From CAMDTE01 sp034679985 (GTDB lineage Bacteria > Bacteroidota > Bacteroidia > Flavobacteriales > Schleiferiaceae): 52,279 nucleotides of DNA. Made by a program: the position numbers and the translations under genes. Position 1 is the stretch's first letter, and every line of letters begins with the position of its first letter. The notes under the pieces were generated by a model that was not told where the DNA came from, made no database searches, and worked only from the letters and a program-made list of their open reading frames with translations. The DNA lies in contig JAXITR010000011.1 of the NCBI GenBank assembly GCA_034679985.1, forward strand, positions 1 through 52,279, given 5' to 3'. This document shows, piece by piece, positions 16,599 to 25,095 of the stretch.

Positions 16599-17240
16599 AT
16601 GAATGTCTTGGTTGTTGCCGACGTCCACGGATGCTACCGAACCGTTAAACGGTTGGTGGAATTGCATTGGGAAAACGGGGAAGAGTTTTTGGTATTTGCC
16701 GGAGACTTGGTCAACAAGGGCCGACGTTCCGCCAAGGTGGTGGAGTACGTGCGGGGGTTGCAGGCTGAATTTCCGTACCACGTATTTGTGGTGAAGGGCA
16801 ACCACGAACTGATGTTTGAGGAATCCATATTGGACGGAAAAATCTTCCCCGTGGTGGAAAAGTCCAAAAAGGACTTTGTCAAACGGGAAGTGAGCATGCG
16901 GAAAACGGCGGAATGGATGCGAAACCTACCGCTCAAATGGGAGACCCCGCATTTGTTGGTGACCCATGCCGGGGTGGCCGCTACCGCCCGCGACCCCTAC
17001 AACGCCTTCAGCAGCCGCGGGGTGCTGCACAACCGCTCTCCCTTGCGCTCGGTAGGAAAACTGCAGCTGTTTGGCCACGTGGTGCAGCCCACCGGAAAAC
17101 CCACTTTTTTTGCCGCGCCGCGCGCCTGGGGCATAGACACCGGCTGTTGGCGCGGAGGTGGGTTGAGCGCCTTGCGCTTGGGCTACGAAGGGTCCGTGAT
17201 CCAAGTCATCCAAGAACCCACCGATCCAACGGATCTTTGA
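16599..17240 (+). CDS. Calcineurin-like metallophosphoesterase (PPP family)
   Basis: This 213-residue cytoplasmic phosphoesterase has a complete metal-binding set: DVHG (Asp8, His10), GDLVNKG (Asp36), GNHE (67-70), THAG (122-125) and GHV (His160). The order matches the ApaH/PrpE/serine-threonine phosphatase branch. Substrate could be a dinucleoside polyphosphate or phosphoprotein; sequence alone does not decide. The 126 bases before it (16473-16598) contain nothing I recognise. It is a stand-alone gene between dnaN and pruA. Confidence 0.88.
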   Translation: MNVLVVADVHGCYRTVKRLVELHWENGEEFLVFAGDLVNKGRRSAKVVEYVRGLQAEFPYHVFVVKGNHELMFEESILDGKIFPVVEKSKKDFVKREVSMRKTAEWMRNLPLKWETPHLLVTHAGVAATARDPYNAFSSRGVLHNRSPLRSVGKLQLFGHVVQPTGKPTFFAAPRAWGIDTGCWRGGGLSALRLGYEGSVIQVIQEPTDPTDL

Positions 17241-17333
17241 GTGCCCGAGCGAAGCGTCTTTGGCGCATACCTCTTTACGCCCGACCTTTGACTTTCCGTT
17301 ACGAGTATCAACCCTTGCGTTAACCTTCCTTTT

Positions 17334-18962
17334 ATGTCTTCCAACAGTCAATTTCGCGTCCCCACACCGGTCAATGAACCCGTCTATTCTTATGCCCCCG
17401 GAACACCGGCGCGCGAGGCGTTGGTAGCGAAGTACAACGAGCTGTACGCGGCGCATGTAGACATTCCCATGGTCATCAACGGGGAAGAAGTTCGCACCGG
17501 CCAAACGGTCAACATCACCCCGCCGCACGACCGGCACCATACCATTGGCGCTTGGCACCGCGGAGACAAAACCCACGTGCACGCAGCGGTGGACGCGGCC
17601 TTGTCCGCGCGCCCGGCCTGGGGATCCTTGGCCTGGGAACAGCGCGCCGCCATCTTTTTGAAGGTTGCGGACCTGGTGAGCGGCCCCTACCGGTCCACCA
17701 TCAACGCCGCCACCATGTTGGCGCAATCCAAAACCGCACACCAAGCAGAAATTGACGCGGCGTGCGAATTTGCAGACTTTCTGCGGTTCAACGTGCAGTA
17801 CATGACGGACCTCTACGCGCAACAGCCCGACTCGTTGCCCGGCATGTGGAACCGTTTGGAGTACCGTCCGTTGGAGGGATTTGTGGTGGCCATTACCCCC
17901 TTCAATTTTACCGCCATCGCCGGAAACTTGCCGGCTGCGCCCGCGTTGATGGGCAACACGGTGGTCTGGAAACCGGCGGACACGCAGGTGTATTCGGCCC
18001 ACGTGGTGATGAATTTGTTCCGAATGGCGGGTCTCCCGGCGGGCGTCATCAACTTGGTTACGGTGGACGGCCCGGATTTGGGCGATGTGGTTTTCTCCCA
18101 CAAAGATTTTGCTGGCCTTCACTTTACCGGCTCCACCGGCGTTTTCCGCCATTTGTGGAAGACCATTTCCAACAACCTGGACCGCTACAAATCCTACCCG
18201 CGCATTGTGGGCGAAACCGGCGGCAAGGACTTCATTGTGGCGCACCCTTCCGCTGACGTAGATGCGGTGGTGGCCAACGCCCTGCGCGGTGCGTTTGAGT
18301 TCCAAGGCCAAAAATGCTCCGCAGCTTCCCGGGCGTACGTCCCCCGCTCCCTGGCAGGCGCCTTCCAAGAAAAGCTGGCGGCGGAATTGGCTACCGTGCG
18401 CATGGGCACCCCGGCAGACCTCGGCAATTTCTTTTCGGCCGTAATCGACGAGCGCTCGTTCGACAAAATCGCAGGCTACATTGAGGCAGCTCGGCAAGAT
18501 CCGTCGTGCACCATCCTTGCGGGCGGAACGTACGACAAGTCCGTAGGCTACTTTGTGACTCCTACGGTGGTGGTGACCACCAACCCCAAGTCCAAAACCA
18601 TGGTGGAGGAAATCTTTGGCCCGGTTTTGACCGTCTACATCTACGAAGATGCTGCTTGGGAGGAAACCCTAACACTCGTGGACGAAACGTCCGAATACGC
18701 TTTGACGGGAGCCATCTTCGCGCGCGACCGGTACGCCATTGAGCACGCGATGAAGCGTTTGGAAAATGCCGCGGGCAATTTCTACATCAACGACAAACCA
18801 ACGGGTGCCGTGGTGGGCCAGCAGCCGTTTGGCGGCGCGCGCGGCAGCGGCACCAACGACAAGGCGGGTTCCTACCTCAACTTGATTCGCTGGGTGTCTC
18901 CCCGCACCATCAAGGAAACGTTGGTTTCCCCAACGGACTACCGCTACCCGTTCTTGGGTTGA
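17334..18962 (+). CDS. pruA: L-glutamate gamma-semialdehyde (1-pyrroline-5-carboxylate) dehydrogenase
   Basis: This 542-residue ALDH-superfamily enzyme oxidises glutamate semialdehyde to glutamate in proline breakdown, using NAD. Catalytic Glu294 (RIVGETGGKD) and Cys328 (FQGQKCSAASR) are present, as is the cofactor stretch FTGSTGVF. Length and N-terminus match the stand-alone mitochondrial-type P5C dehydrogenase common in Bacteroidota. No proline dehydrogenase gene is adjacent. Two hairpins follow the stop. Confidence 0.95.
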   Translation: MSSNSQFRVPTPVNEPVYSYAPGTPAREALVAKYNELYAAHVDIPMVINGEEVRTGQTVNITPPHDRHHTIGAWHRGDKTHVHAAVDAALSARPAWGSLAWEQRAAIFLKVADLVSGPYRSTINAATMLAQSKTAHQAEIDAACEFADFLRFNVQYMTDLYAQQPDSLPGMWNRLEYRPLEGFVVAITPFNFTAIAGNLPAAPALMGNTVVWKPADTQVYSAHVVMNLFRMAGLPAGVINLVTVDGPDLGDVVFSHKDFAGLHFTGSTGVFRHLWKTISNNLDRYKSYPRIVGETGGKDFIVAHPSADVDAVVANALRGAFEFQGQKCSAASRAYVPRSLAGAFQEKLAAELATVRMGTPADLGNFFSAVIDERSFDKIAGYIEAARQDPSCTILAGGTYDKSVGYFVTPTVVVTTNPKSKTMVEEIFGPVLTVYIYEDAAWEETLTLVDETSEYALTGAIFARDRYAIEHAMKRLENAAGNFYINDKPTGAVVGQQPFGGARGSGTNDKAGSYLNLIRWVSPRTIKETLVSPTDYRYPFLG

Positions 18963-18968
18963 GGCGTT

Positions 18969-18993
18969 GCGGCGCGCACTGCGTGCGCGCCGC
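18969..18993. other. GC-rich hairpin after pruA
   Basis: A perfect 11-bp stem (18969-18979 with 18983-18993, loop TGC) starts seven bases after the pruA stop. It is followed by GGATTTT, with no long T-run. It may slow polymerase before the terminator at 19007 or protect the mRNA end. Confidence 0.55.
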
Positions 18994-19006
18994 GGATTTT
19001 GAACAC

Positions 19007-19035
19007 AAAAAAGGCCGGTTTACCGGCCTTTTTTG
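19007..19035. terminator. Bidirectional terminator between pruA and rsmG
   Basis: The hairpin GGCCGG-TTTA-CCGGCC is flanked by A6 on the left and T6 on the right, so it works on both strands. It separates the convergent pruA and rsmG genes. Confidence 0.93.
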
Positions 19036-19087
19036 TTGGTTTTGGAGAGCTAAAAACGATGCAAGCGCAGAGCGGTCGGGCTGAAAT

Positions 19088-19726
19088 CTACCGATCGCGC
19101 ACTTCCACCACGGATTTGGTGGAAAAAAACTCCGTGGGAATGCGGTCCGCCAGCGGATGAACGGTGCAGTGGGGAATGCCCTGCAATTCTTCCCGCAAAT
19201 CGCCACCCTTGAGGGCCAGCAACCGGCGTCCTGCGCCCGGGGCCCATTGGTTGCGCATCCATTCCAACAGCTGCGGCATGGGGGCAACGGCCCGCGTCAC
19301 CGCGGTGCGAAAGCCGCCGGGTAAGGACTCCACGCGCGCGTGCACGGCCTCCACATTCTTCAATTCCAGGGCGTCGGCCAGGGCCTGAACCACCTTGATT
19401 TTCTTGCCGATGGAATCCACCAGCGTGAAGTGGGTGTTGGGGTACAAAATAGCCAAAGGTAGGCCCGGAAACCCACCGCCCGTGCCAATATCCACCACAC
19501 GCTGACCGTCCAGCGGGCCCAAAAAAGGCGCCAAACAGGCAGAATGCAGGAGGTGGCGTTCTGCGGCGTGCTCCATGTCCTTTCTGGACACCACGTTGAT
19601 TTGCGCGTTCCATACGGCCAATTCCGCCGGCAAGGCTTGCCACAGTTCGCGCTGGTGGTCCGTCAGGAACAAGCCCAAGGATTCTAAGTATCCGTTGGCT
19701 TCTTGAGAAGAAAGTAGTGCTTCCAT
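19088..19726 (-). CDS. rsmG: 16S rRNA (guanine-527-N7)-methyltransferase
   Basis: RsmG/GidB (212 residues) methylates G527 of 16S rRNA with SAM. The SAM-binding motif VVDIGTGGGFPGLPLA is at 78-92, preceded by the conserved WNAQINVVSRKD and RHLLHSACL. Length is typical (about 205-215). ATG 19726 starts one base after the stop of the glycosyltransferase gene, so it depends on that transcript. It ends 52 bases from the bidirectional terminator. Confidence 0.96.
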   Translation of the reverse strand: MEALLSSQEANGYLESLGLFLTDHQRELWQALPAELAVWNAQINVVSRKDMEHAAERHLLHSACLAPFLGPLDGQRVVDIGTGGGFPGLPLAILYPNTHFTLVDSIGKKIKVVQALADALELKNVEAVHARVESLPGGFRTAVTRAVAPMPQLLEWMRNQWAPGAGRRLLALKGGDLREELQGIPHCTVHPLADRIPTEFFSTKSVVEVRDR

Positions 19727-19727
19727 C

Positions 19728-20879
19728 CTACCAACGACGCTTCGCGGGCGTTAACGTACGGCGAAGGGCCAGACCCGCGCGTTGTCCCCAGTAGACCCAT
19801 TCCAGAACGGGGAACAAGGCCACCAATCCACCCAGGGCGAGGAAGCGTCCGGCCAAAGCCCACTGGATCCAAACCAGCAAGGTCCGACCGCCCACCAGGG
19901 CCAACCAGTAAATCCACCAGTTCGGAACCAAGGGGATCAGCGCGGCAGTTCCCAATGCGGACAAGGCAAACAGCCACTGAGCCCAGCTGTGCAACTGAAG
20001 TGCAGCAAGGGTGGAGGGTCGGTACGCGGAACGCGCTTGTGCTTGATCCCGCAAGGTGCGCTTCCAACGGTCTTTGCTGGACGGCAAGGGAACAGTAATT
20101 TGTGCCTCCGGCTGCAGCAGAACCCGCACCTGGGTGTGGGGTGCCGCCTCGTTCACAAAGAGGTCGTCTTCACCGGCGGTCAGGTGCATGTGCGAAAGAA
20201 ATCCCTTTAATTCAAAAAAGAGCGAACGTTGGTAGGCCAAGTTTGCCCCGTCTCCAGACACCACCAGGCCCCACTTGGCCCAAGACAAATACTCCAATTG
20301 ACGAAAAGCATGCGCAAACCGGACGGTTCGTGCCCACCATCCTTCTCCACCTTCCATGCGTACCGCACCCAACACAAGGCGTACGTTGGGATCCGCCAGC
20401 GGCGCTGCCATGTGCGCGGCCCATTGATTGGAAACGGGCAGGCCCTCCGCGTGCGTGAGGAGTACCGCCTCCGTCTTGGCCGCCTTGATGCCTAGGGTGA
20501 TGGGAAATTTCTTGCTGTCGTAAAAGCGTTCGGATTTGGGCACCAGGACCTGGTGCATTTGGGGATAACGCAGCCGGAGCTTGTCCAATACTTGCTCCGT
20601 CTCGTCCACGCTTTGGTTGTTGATGGCCACCCAATCCACTTGGTTGGCATACTCCTGTTGTTCCCAACGCTCGAAAAGCTTCGGAAACAAGTCCTCATCG
20701 TTTCGACCGTCGGCCAGTAGGGATAGGGGCGGCAAACCGGAAGGGACTTCGGTGCCTTTTTTGGACGCCCACGCCACTTTGGCAAACACCCCCATCCAGA
20801 AGAAAATTTGGAGAAAAACAGCGCCCGCCAGAATGCTGAAGGCGGTCCAGAAAACGGTTGGGTGGGTGGGGTCAAACAT
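19728..20879 (-). CDS. Membrane glycosyltransferase, family 2
   Basis: This 383-residue protein has an N-terminal membrane helix (about 9-31), a GT-A glycosyltransferase domain and at least three C-terminal helices. Donor-binding and catalytic features include VDWVAINNQSVDET, LTHAEGLPVSNQW in the DXD region, and GEDDLFVNEAA. It should make a membrane or surface glycan; acceptor unknown. ATG 20879 lies only four bases after a TACTTTTG -7 element, so the mRNA may lack a leader. rsmG follows after one base. Confidence 0.82.
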   Translation of the reverse strand: MFDPTHPTVFWTAFSILAGAVFLQIFFWMGVFAKVAWASKKGTEVPSGLPPLSLLADGRNDEDLFPKLFERWEQQEYANQVDWVAINNQSVDETEQVLDKLRLRYPQMHQVLVPKSERFYDSKKFPITLGIKAAKTEAVLLTHAEGLPVSNQWAAHMAAPLADPNVRLVLGAVRMEGGEGWWARTVRFAHAFRQLEYLSWAKWGLVVSGDGANLAYQRSLFFELKGFLSHMHLTAGEDDLFVNEAAPHTQVRVLLQPEAQITVPLPSSKDRWKRTLRDQAQARSAYRPSTLAALQLHSWAQWLFALSALGTAALIPLVPNWWIYWLALVGGRTLLVWIQWALAGRFLALGGLVALFPVLEWVYWGQRAGLALRRTLTPAKRRW

Positions 20880-20883
20880 CGCA

Positions 20884-20891
20884 CAAAAGTA
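20884..20891 (-). promoter_or_regulatory. -7 element for the glycosyltransferase-rsmG operon
   Basis: The minus strand reads TACTTTTG, a full TAnnTTTG match, then TGCG and the ATG. Transcription would start at or next to the start codon. Confidence 0.6.
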
Positions 20892-20906
20892 GTGAAAAGC
20901 GCGGCG

Positions 20907-20914
20907 TACTTTTG
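20907..20914 (+). promoter_or_regulatory. -7 element for tgt
   Basis: TACTTTTG is a full TAnnTTTG match, followed by CAGC and the tgt ATG at 20919. The four-base spacing equals that of the divergent glycosyltransferase gene. Confidence 0.6.
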
Positions 20915-20918
20915 CAGC

Positions 20919-22049
20919 ATGCGATTTGACCTCACTGCCCAAGATCCCGGAAGCAAAGCCCGCGCCGGAGTGCTGCACACGGGCCACGGTCCTGTTCAGA
21001 CTCCGCTCTTCATGCCGGTGGGAACGGTGGGTACGGTCAAAGGAGTATTTCCGCACCATTTAAAAGAGGACACGCACGCCGGCATTGTGCTGGGGAACAC
21101 CTACCACCTGTACCTGCGGCCGGGAACGGACGTTTTGAATGAAGCCGGCGGCCTGCATAAATTCATGGGTTGGGACGGTCCCATGCTCACGGACAGCGGA
21201 GGTTTTCAGGTGTACTCACTGGAGGACCGTCGGAAAATCCGGGAAGAAGGCGTCACTTTTCAATCCCACATAGACGGCAGCAAACATTTGTTCTCTCCGG
21301 AGTCCGTGGTGGACATCCAGCGGAACATTGGCGCGGACATCGTCATGGCCTTTGACGAGTGCACCCCCTACCCGTGCCCGGAATCCTACGCGCGCGACGC
21401 CATGCACCGCACGCACCGGTGGCTGGACCGCTGCTTGGCGCGCTGGAAGGAAACCCAGCCGCTGTACGGGTACGATCAAGCGTTGTTTCCCATTGTTCAA
21501 GGAAGCGTTTATCCCGATTTGCGCAAAGAATCTGCGGATGTGGTGGCGGAAAAAGGCGCCTGGGGAAACGCCATTGGCGGCCTGAGCGTGGGGGAACCGC
21601 ACGACGAAATGTACGCCATGTGCGAATTGGTGTGCGACCGCCTCCCCGCGGACCGACCGCGCTACCTCATGGGCGTGGGAACTCCCGCCAACATCCTGGA
21701 AAACATTGCCTTGGGCGTGGATTTGTTTGACTGCGTCATGCCCACCCGCAACGCGCGGAACGGCCAAATATTCACCTGGGAAGGAACGCTGAACCTGCGC
21801 AACGCGAAGTGGGCCCACGACTTCACCCCCCTGGACCCCGCCGGCACCAGTTTTGTGGACCAATCCTTTACCCGCGCCTACCTGCGCCACTTGATTCACG
21901 CCGACGAATCCCTGGGCAAGCAAATTGCCACCCTCCACAACCTGCGGTTCTACCTGGAATTGGTGGAAACGGCCCGTCAAAAAATCACCGAAGGCACTTT
22001 TGCTGCTTGGAAAAACCAAGTAGTTCCCAAATTGCAGCAACGCCTGTAA
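20919..22049 (+). CDS. tgt: Queuine/preQ1 tRNA-ribosyltransferase
   Basis: Tgt (376 residues) swaps guanine-34 for preQ1 in GUN-anticodon tRNAs. The substrate aspartate is in TDSGGFQ (Asp92), and the nucleophile aspartate in VDLFDCVMPTRNAR (Asp271). The usual zinc site, a CxCxxC motif followed by a His, is altered: where the cysteines belong the sequence is DPAGTSFVDQSFTRAY (307-321) with none, though the later His (ATLHNLRFY, His340) remains. The fold is otherwise complete. The site may be lost lineage-wide without loss of activity. ATG 20919 lies four bases after a -7 element. Confidence 0.95.
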   Translation: MRFDLTAQDPGSKARAGVLHTGHGPVQTPLFMPVGTVGTVKGVFPHHLKEDTHAGIVLGNTYHLYLRPGTDVLNEAGGLHKFMGWDGPMLTDSGGFQVYSLEDRRKIREEGVTFQSHIDGSKHLFSPESVVDIQRNIGADIVMAFDECTPYPCPESYARDAMHRTHRWLDRCLARWKETQPLYGYDQALFPIVQGSVYPDLRKESADVVAEKGAWGNAIGGLSVGEPHDEMYAMCELVCDRLPADRPRYLMGVGTPANILENIALGVDLFDCVMPTRNARNGQIFTWEGTLNLRNAKWAHDFTPLDPAGTSFVDQSFTRAYLRHLIHADESLGKQIATLHNLRFYLELVETARQKITEGTFAAWKNQVVPKLQQRL

Positions 22050-22077
22050 CGCGTCTCCGCGAGCGAACCGCACCCGC

Positions 22078-23160
22078 ATGACCCGTCTGGACCGCTACCT
22101 CATTGGCAAGTACTGGGGAACGTACGTCTTGTTCCTGGCGCTCATCATGTCCATTGCCGTGGTGTTTGATGTCTCCCAAAAGCTGGACGACTTCATCACG
22201 GGCCAAGTGCCGGCCAGCGAAGTCGTATCCCAGTACTACGTGCATTTTGTGGCCTACTACGGCACTCTGTTTAGCGCGCTCATCGTCTTTCTGTCCACCG
22301 TCTTCTTCACCTCGCGGCTGTCGGCCCAAACGGAACTGGTGGCCATGCTGGTGGGCGGCATGAGCTACCAACGCTTACTGCGCCCCTACACCCTGGCCGC
22401 GGGGTCGGTCTGCTTGCTGCTTTTGCTGCTCCAGCATTGGTGGATTCCCGCCTCCAATGCCAAACGGATCGCTTTTGAAGACCGCTACGTTTTGGACGCC
22501 CCGGTTCGGGAGGAACGCCCCATCAACATCCACCGGCAAGTATCGCCCGGCACGTTTCTGTACTTCGAAACCTGGAGCCCGGACCGCTTATCCGGTTACC
22601 ACCTCACCCTGGAAAGCATTGAGAACGGTCGACTGCAGCGCAAACTGAGTGCGGATTTTGCGCGGTACGACACCGTCAAACAGCGCTGGTTTCTGGACCT
22701 TTGGTCCTTGCGCACCCTGCAACCCAGCGGCGAAATCCTCACCACCGGACGTTCCCTGGACACCGTCCTCCCGTTCGGACCGGACCGCGTGCTGCCCACG
22801 GCGTCGGAAATGTCGACCCTGAATTCGTGGGACTTGTGGAAATTTCTGCAAGCAGAAAAAGTCAGCGGCTCCCCCACCGTCAAACGATTGTCGTTGGAAT
22901 TTCACCGTAGGTCCGCCTACCCCTTCAGCGTTTTCTTGCTGACGTATTTGGCCGTGGCCCTGGCCAGCCCCAAAAAACGCGGCGGACTGGGCAACAACAT
23001 TGCGCTGGGCTTGGCGCTCGCCGTAACCTACCTCTTCGTGGTGCAACTCACCGGCATGCTCGTCACCTCCCTGGCGTTCCCCCCGTCCCTGGCCATTTGG
23101 ACCCCCAATCTGTTGTTTGCCGGCATCGCCGTTTGGATGACGCAAAAAGCACCCAAGTAG
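22078..23160 (+). CDS. LptF/LptG (YjgP/YjgQ) family permease
   Basis: This 360-residue membrane protein has three membrane segments near the N-terminus (about 14-34, 55-78, 98-120), a periplasmic beta-rich domain, and three C-terminal segments (about 281-355), the standard LptF/G topology. DRYLIGKYWGTYV and SRLSAQTELVAMLVGGMSY match the family. With LptB it moves lipopolysaccharide from the inner membrane to the Lpt bridge. Only one member is present, so F or G cannot be decided. It lies 28 bases after tgt, with the EamA gene abutting its stop. Confidence 0.9.
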   Translation: MTRLDRYLIGKYWGTYVLFLALIMSIAVVFDVSQKLDDFITGQVPASEVVSQYYVHFVAYYGTLFSALIVFLSTVFFTSRLSAQTELVAMLVGGMSYQRLLRPYTLAAGSVCLLLLLLQHWWIPASNAKRIAFEDRYVLDAPVREERPINIHRQVSPGTFLYFETWSPDRLSGYHLTLESIENGRLQRKLSADFARYDTVKQRWFLDLWSLRTLQPSGEILTTGRSLDTVLPFGPDRVLPTASEMSTLNSWDLWKFLQAEKVSGSPTVKRLSLEFHRRSAYPFSVFLLTYLAVALASPKKRGGLGNNIALGLALAVTYLFVVQLTGMLVTSLAFPPSLAIWTPNLLFAGIAVWMTQKAPK

Positions 23161-24060
23161 ATGATTGGCAAGAAGTTAAACACCTTAGGACCCTTGGCCT
23201 TGATGCACCTCATTGTCTTCATTTGGGGATTTACCGGCTTGCTGGGGGGGCTGATTTCCGTGGACGCACTCACGTTGGTCTGGATTCGGGTGGGTTTGGC
23301 GTTGGGCGTATTGGTGGTCTACGGAGCGGCAACCGGTCAGTTGAAAGGGGTGGCGCGCTGGGCAGACCGGGGTTGGCTGGCCCTGGGCGGTTGGGTCATT
23401 GCGGCCCACTGGGTCACCTTTTTTCACGCCATCAAAATTGCCAACATCTCCGTGGCCCTGGCGTGCCTGAGCACGGGAGCGTTTTTTGCCGCCATCCTGG
23501 AACCTCTGGTTTTTCGCCGACGCTTTTCCCCCACGGAGGGGTTGTTGGGCGCCGGTGTAGTGGTGGGCGTGGGCATCCTGTTTTCTGCGGAAGTTGAATT
23601 TGCTTGGGGAATTGGCGTGGCCCTGCTTTCCGCCCTGTTGTCTGCCACCTTTTCGGTATTGAACGGGAAATTGGTGCAGCGCCTCAAACCCGTGACCATC
23701 ACCCTGCACGAAATGGCCCATGCTTTGGCGGCCCTCACCTTGGCCGTTGCACTGCGCGGTGACCTTTGGGCAAGCCTCACCGCACCGCACGGTTGGGATT
23801 GGCTGTGGCTCATATTGTTGGCCACCGTATGCACCGCCTACGCCTTCATTCAATCCGTGAAGGTCATGCAGTTCTTGAGTCCGTTCACCGTCATGCTGAC
23901 CATCAATTTGGAGCCGGTGTACGGGATTGCCTTGGCCGTACTGGTCTTTGGTGAGCAAGAGCAACTCTCCGGCGGCTTCTACGCCGGCGCACTTTGGTTG
24001 TTTGGCTTGGTCCTTTGGCACACGTGGCGAAAAAGACCGCAAACGCTTTCCGAAAATTGA
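23161..24060 (+). CDS. EamA/DMT-family transporter
   Basis: This 299-residue protein has about ten hydrophobic helices in two EamA repeats, the usual drug/metabolite transporter architecture. MHLIVFIWGFTGLLGGL starts repeat one and LSATFSVLNGKLVQRL starts repeat two. Substrate unknown; family members export amino acids or metabolites. ATG 23161 directly follows the TAG of the LptF/G gene with no gap, suggesting coupled expression and not necessarily shared function. Confidence 0.9.
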   Translation: MIGKKLNTLGPLALMHLIVFIWGFTGLLGGLISVDALTLVWIRVGLALGVLVVYGAATGQLKGVARWADRGWLALGGWVIAAHWVTFFHAIKIANISVALACLSTGAFFAAILEPLVFRRRFSPTEGLLGAGVVVGVGILFSAEVEFAWGIGVALLSALLSATFSVLNGKLVQRLKPVTITLHEMAHALAALTLAVALRGDLWASLTAPHGWDWLWLILLATVCTAYAFIQSVKVMQFLSPFTVMLTINLEPVYGIALAVLVFGEQEQLSGGFYAGALWLFGLVLWHTWRKRPQTLSEN

Positions 24061-24071
24061 ACCGATTGTAG

Positions 24072-24079
24072 TACTTTTA
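24072..24079 (+). promoter_or_regulatory. Possible -7 element for accA
   Basis: TACTTTTA (one mismatch to TAnnTTTG) lies 17 bases before the accA ATG at 24097. No convincing -33 element is visible. Confidence 0.4.
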
Positions 24080-24096
24080 AAGTTCGACGAATCCCC

Positions 24097-25050
24097 ATGG
24101 AATACCTTGATTTTGAAGCCCCCATCCGCGAGATGGACGAACAATTGGAGCGCACACGCGCCATGGCCCAAGAGTCCGACGTGGACCTCACCGCGGCCAT
24201 TGATGCTTTGGAGCAATCGCGCACGGAGCTGTTGAAGTCCCAAAGCGAGCACCTTACCGCTTGGCAGCGCGTTCAACTTTCGCGCCACCCCAACCGTCCG
24301 TACACCTTGGCGTACTTGAACGCCATGACCCAAGGCACCTTTTCGGAGCTGCACGGAGATCGTCACGTCAAGGACGATAAGGCCATGGTGGGCGGCTGGG
24401 GCTGGATCAACGGCGAAAGCTACCTGTTCCTGGGCCAACAAAAGGGCATCAACACCAAAATGCGCCAGCTGCGCAACTTTGGCATGGCCAACCCGGAAGG
24501 GTACCGCAAGGCGCTGCGCCTGATGAAAATGGCGGAAAAGTTCCAGCGTCCGGTGGTTTGCTTGATCGACACCCCGGGCGCCTTCCCCGGCTTGGAGGCC
24601 GAAGAGCGCGGCCAAGGAGAAGCCATTGCCCGCAACATCTTTGAAATGGCCAAGCTGCGTACCCCGGTGATCTGCATCATCATTGGCGAAGGTGCTTCCG
24701 GTGGAGCCTTGGGCATTGGCGTGGGCGACCGCGTCCTCATGCTGGAAAACACGTGGTACTCGGTTATTTCGCCGGAGTCTTGCTCGTCCATTTTGTGGCG
24801 TTCCTGGAACTTCAAGGAGCAGGCCGCAGAAGCTCTGAAATTGACCGCCAAAGACATGTTGGCCAACGGCCTGATCGACGGCATTGTTCCCGAACCCTTG
24901 GGCGGAGCACACCGCGATCCCGAAGGCATGTTTGCCTCCCTGGCGGAAACCATCGACCGCGAATACCGCGCTTTAAAGGACCGCGATTTGGACCAATTGG
25001 TGGACGAACGCATTGAGAAATTCTGCGCCATGGGCGTGGTGAACGAATAA
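24097..25050 (+). CDS. accA: Acetyl-CoA carboxylase carboxyltransferase subunit alpha
   Basis: AccA (317 residues, normal length) pairs with AccD to transfer CO2 from carboxybiotin to acetyl-CoA, making malonyl-CoA for fatty-acid synthesis. The N-terminal coiled region LDFEAPIREMDEQL, RPYTLAYLN, IDTPGAFPGLEAEERGQGEA and IGEGASGGALGIGVGDRV are diagnostic. It is cytoplasmic. accD is not in the window. dnaB follows after 45 bases. Confidence 0.98.
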   Translation: MEYLDFEAPIREMDEQLERTRAMAQESDVDLTAAIDALEQSRTELLKSQSEHLTAWQRVQLSRHPNRPYTLAYLNAMTQGTFSELHGDRHVKDDKAMVGGWGWINGESYLFLGQQKGINTKMRQLRNFGMANPEGYRKALRLMKMAEKFQRPVVCLIDTPGAFPGLEAEERGQGEAIARNIFEMAKLRTPVICIIIGEGASGGALGIGVGDRVLMLENTWYSVISPESCSSILWRSWNFKEQAAEALKLTAKDMLANGLIDGIVPEPLGGAHRDPEGMFASLAETIDREYRALKDRDLDQLVDERIEKFCAMGVVNE

Positions 25051-25095
25051 CTGCAACGGAACACTACCAACGCTTAAAACTGCTGCCCCGAATTC

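Noticed and set aside
23185..24912. A 575-codon minus-strand open frame
   Set aside because: It is a shadow of the EamA and accA genes, which have clear family motifs; His/Gln/Gly-rich composition is typical of antisense frames here.
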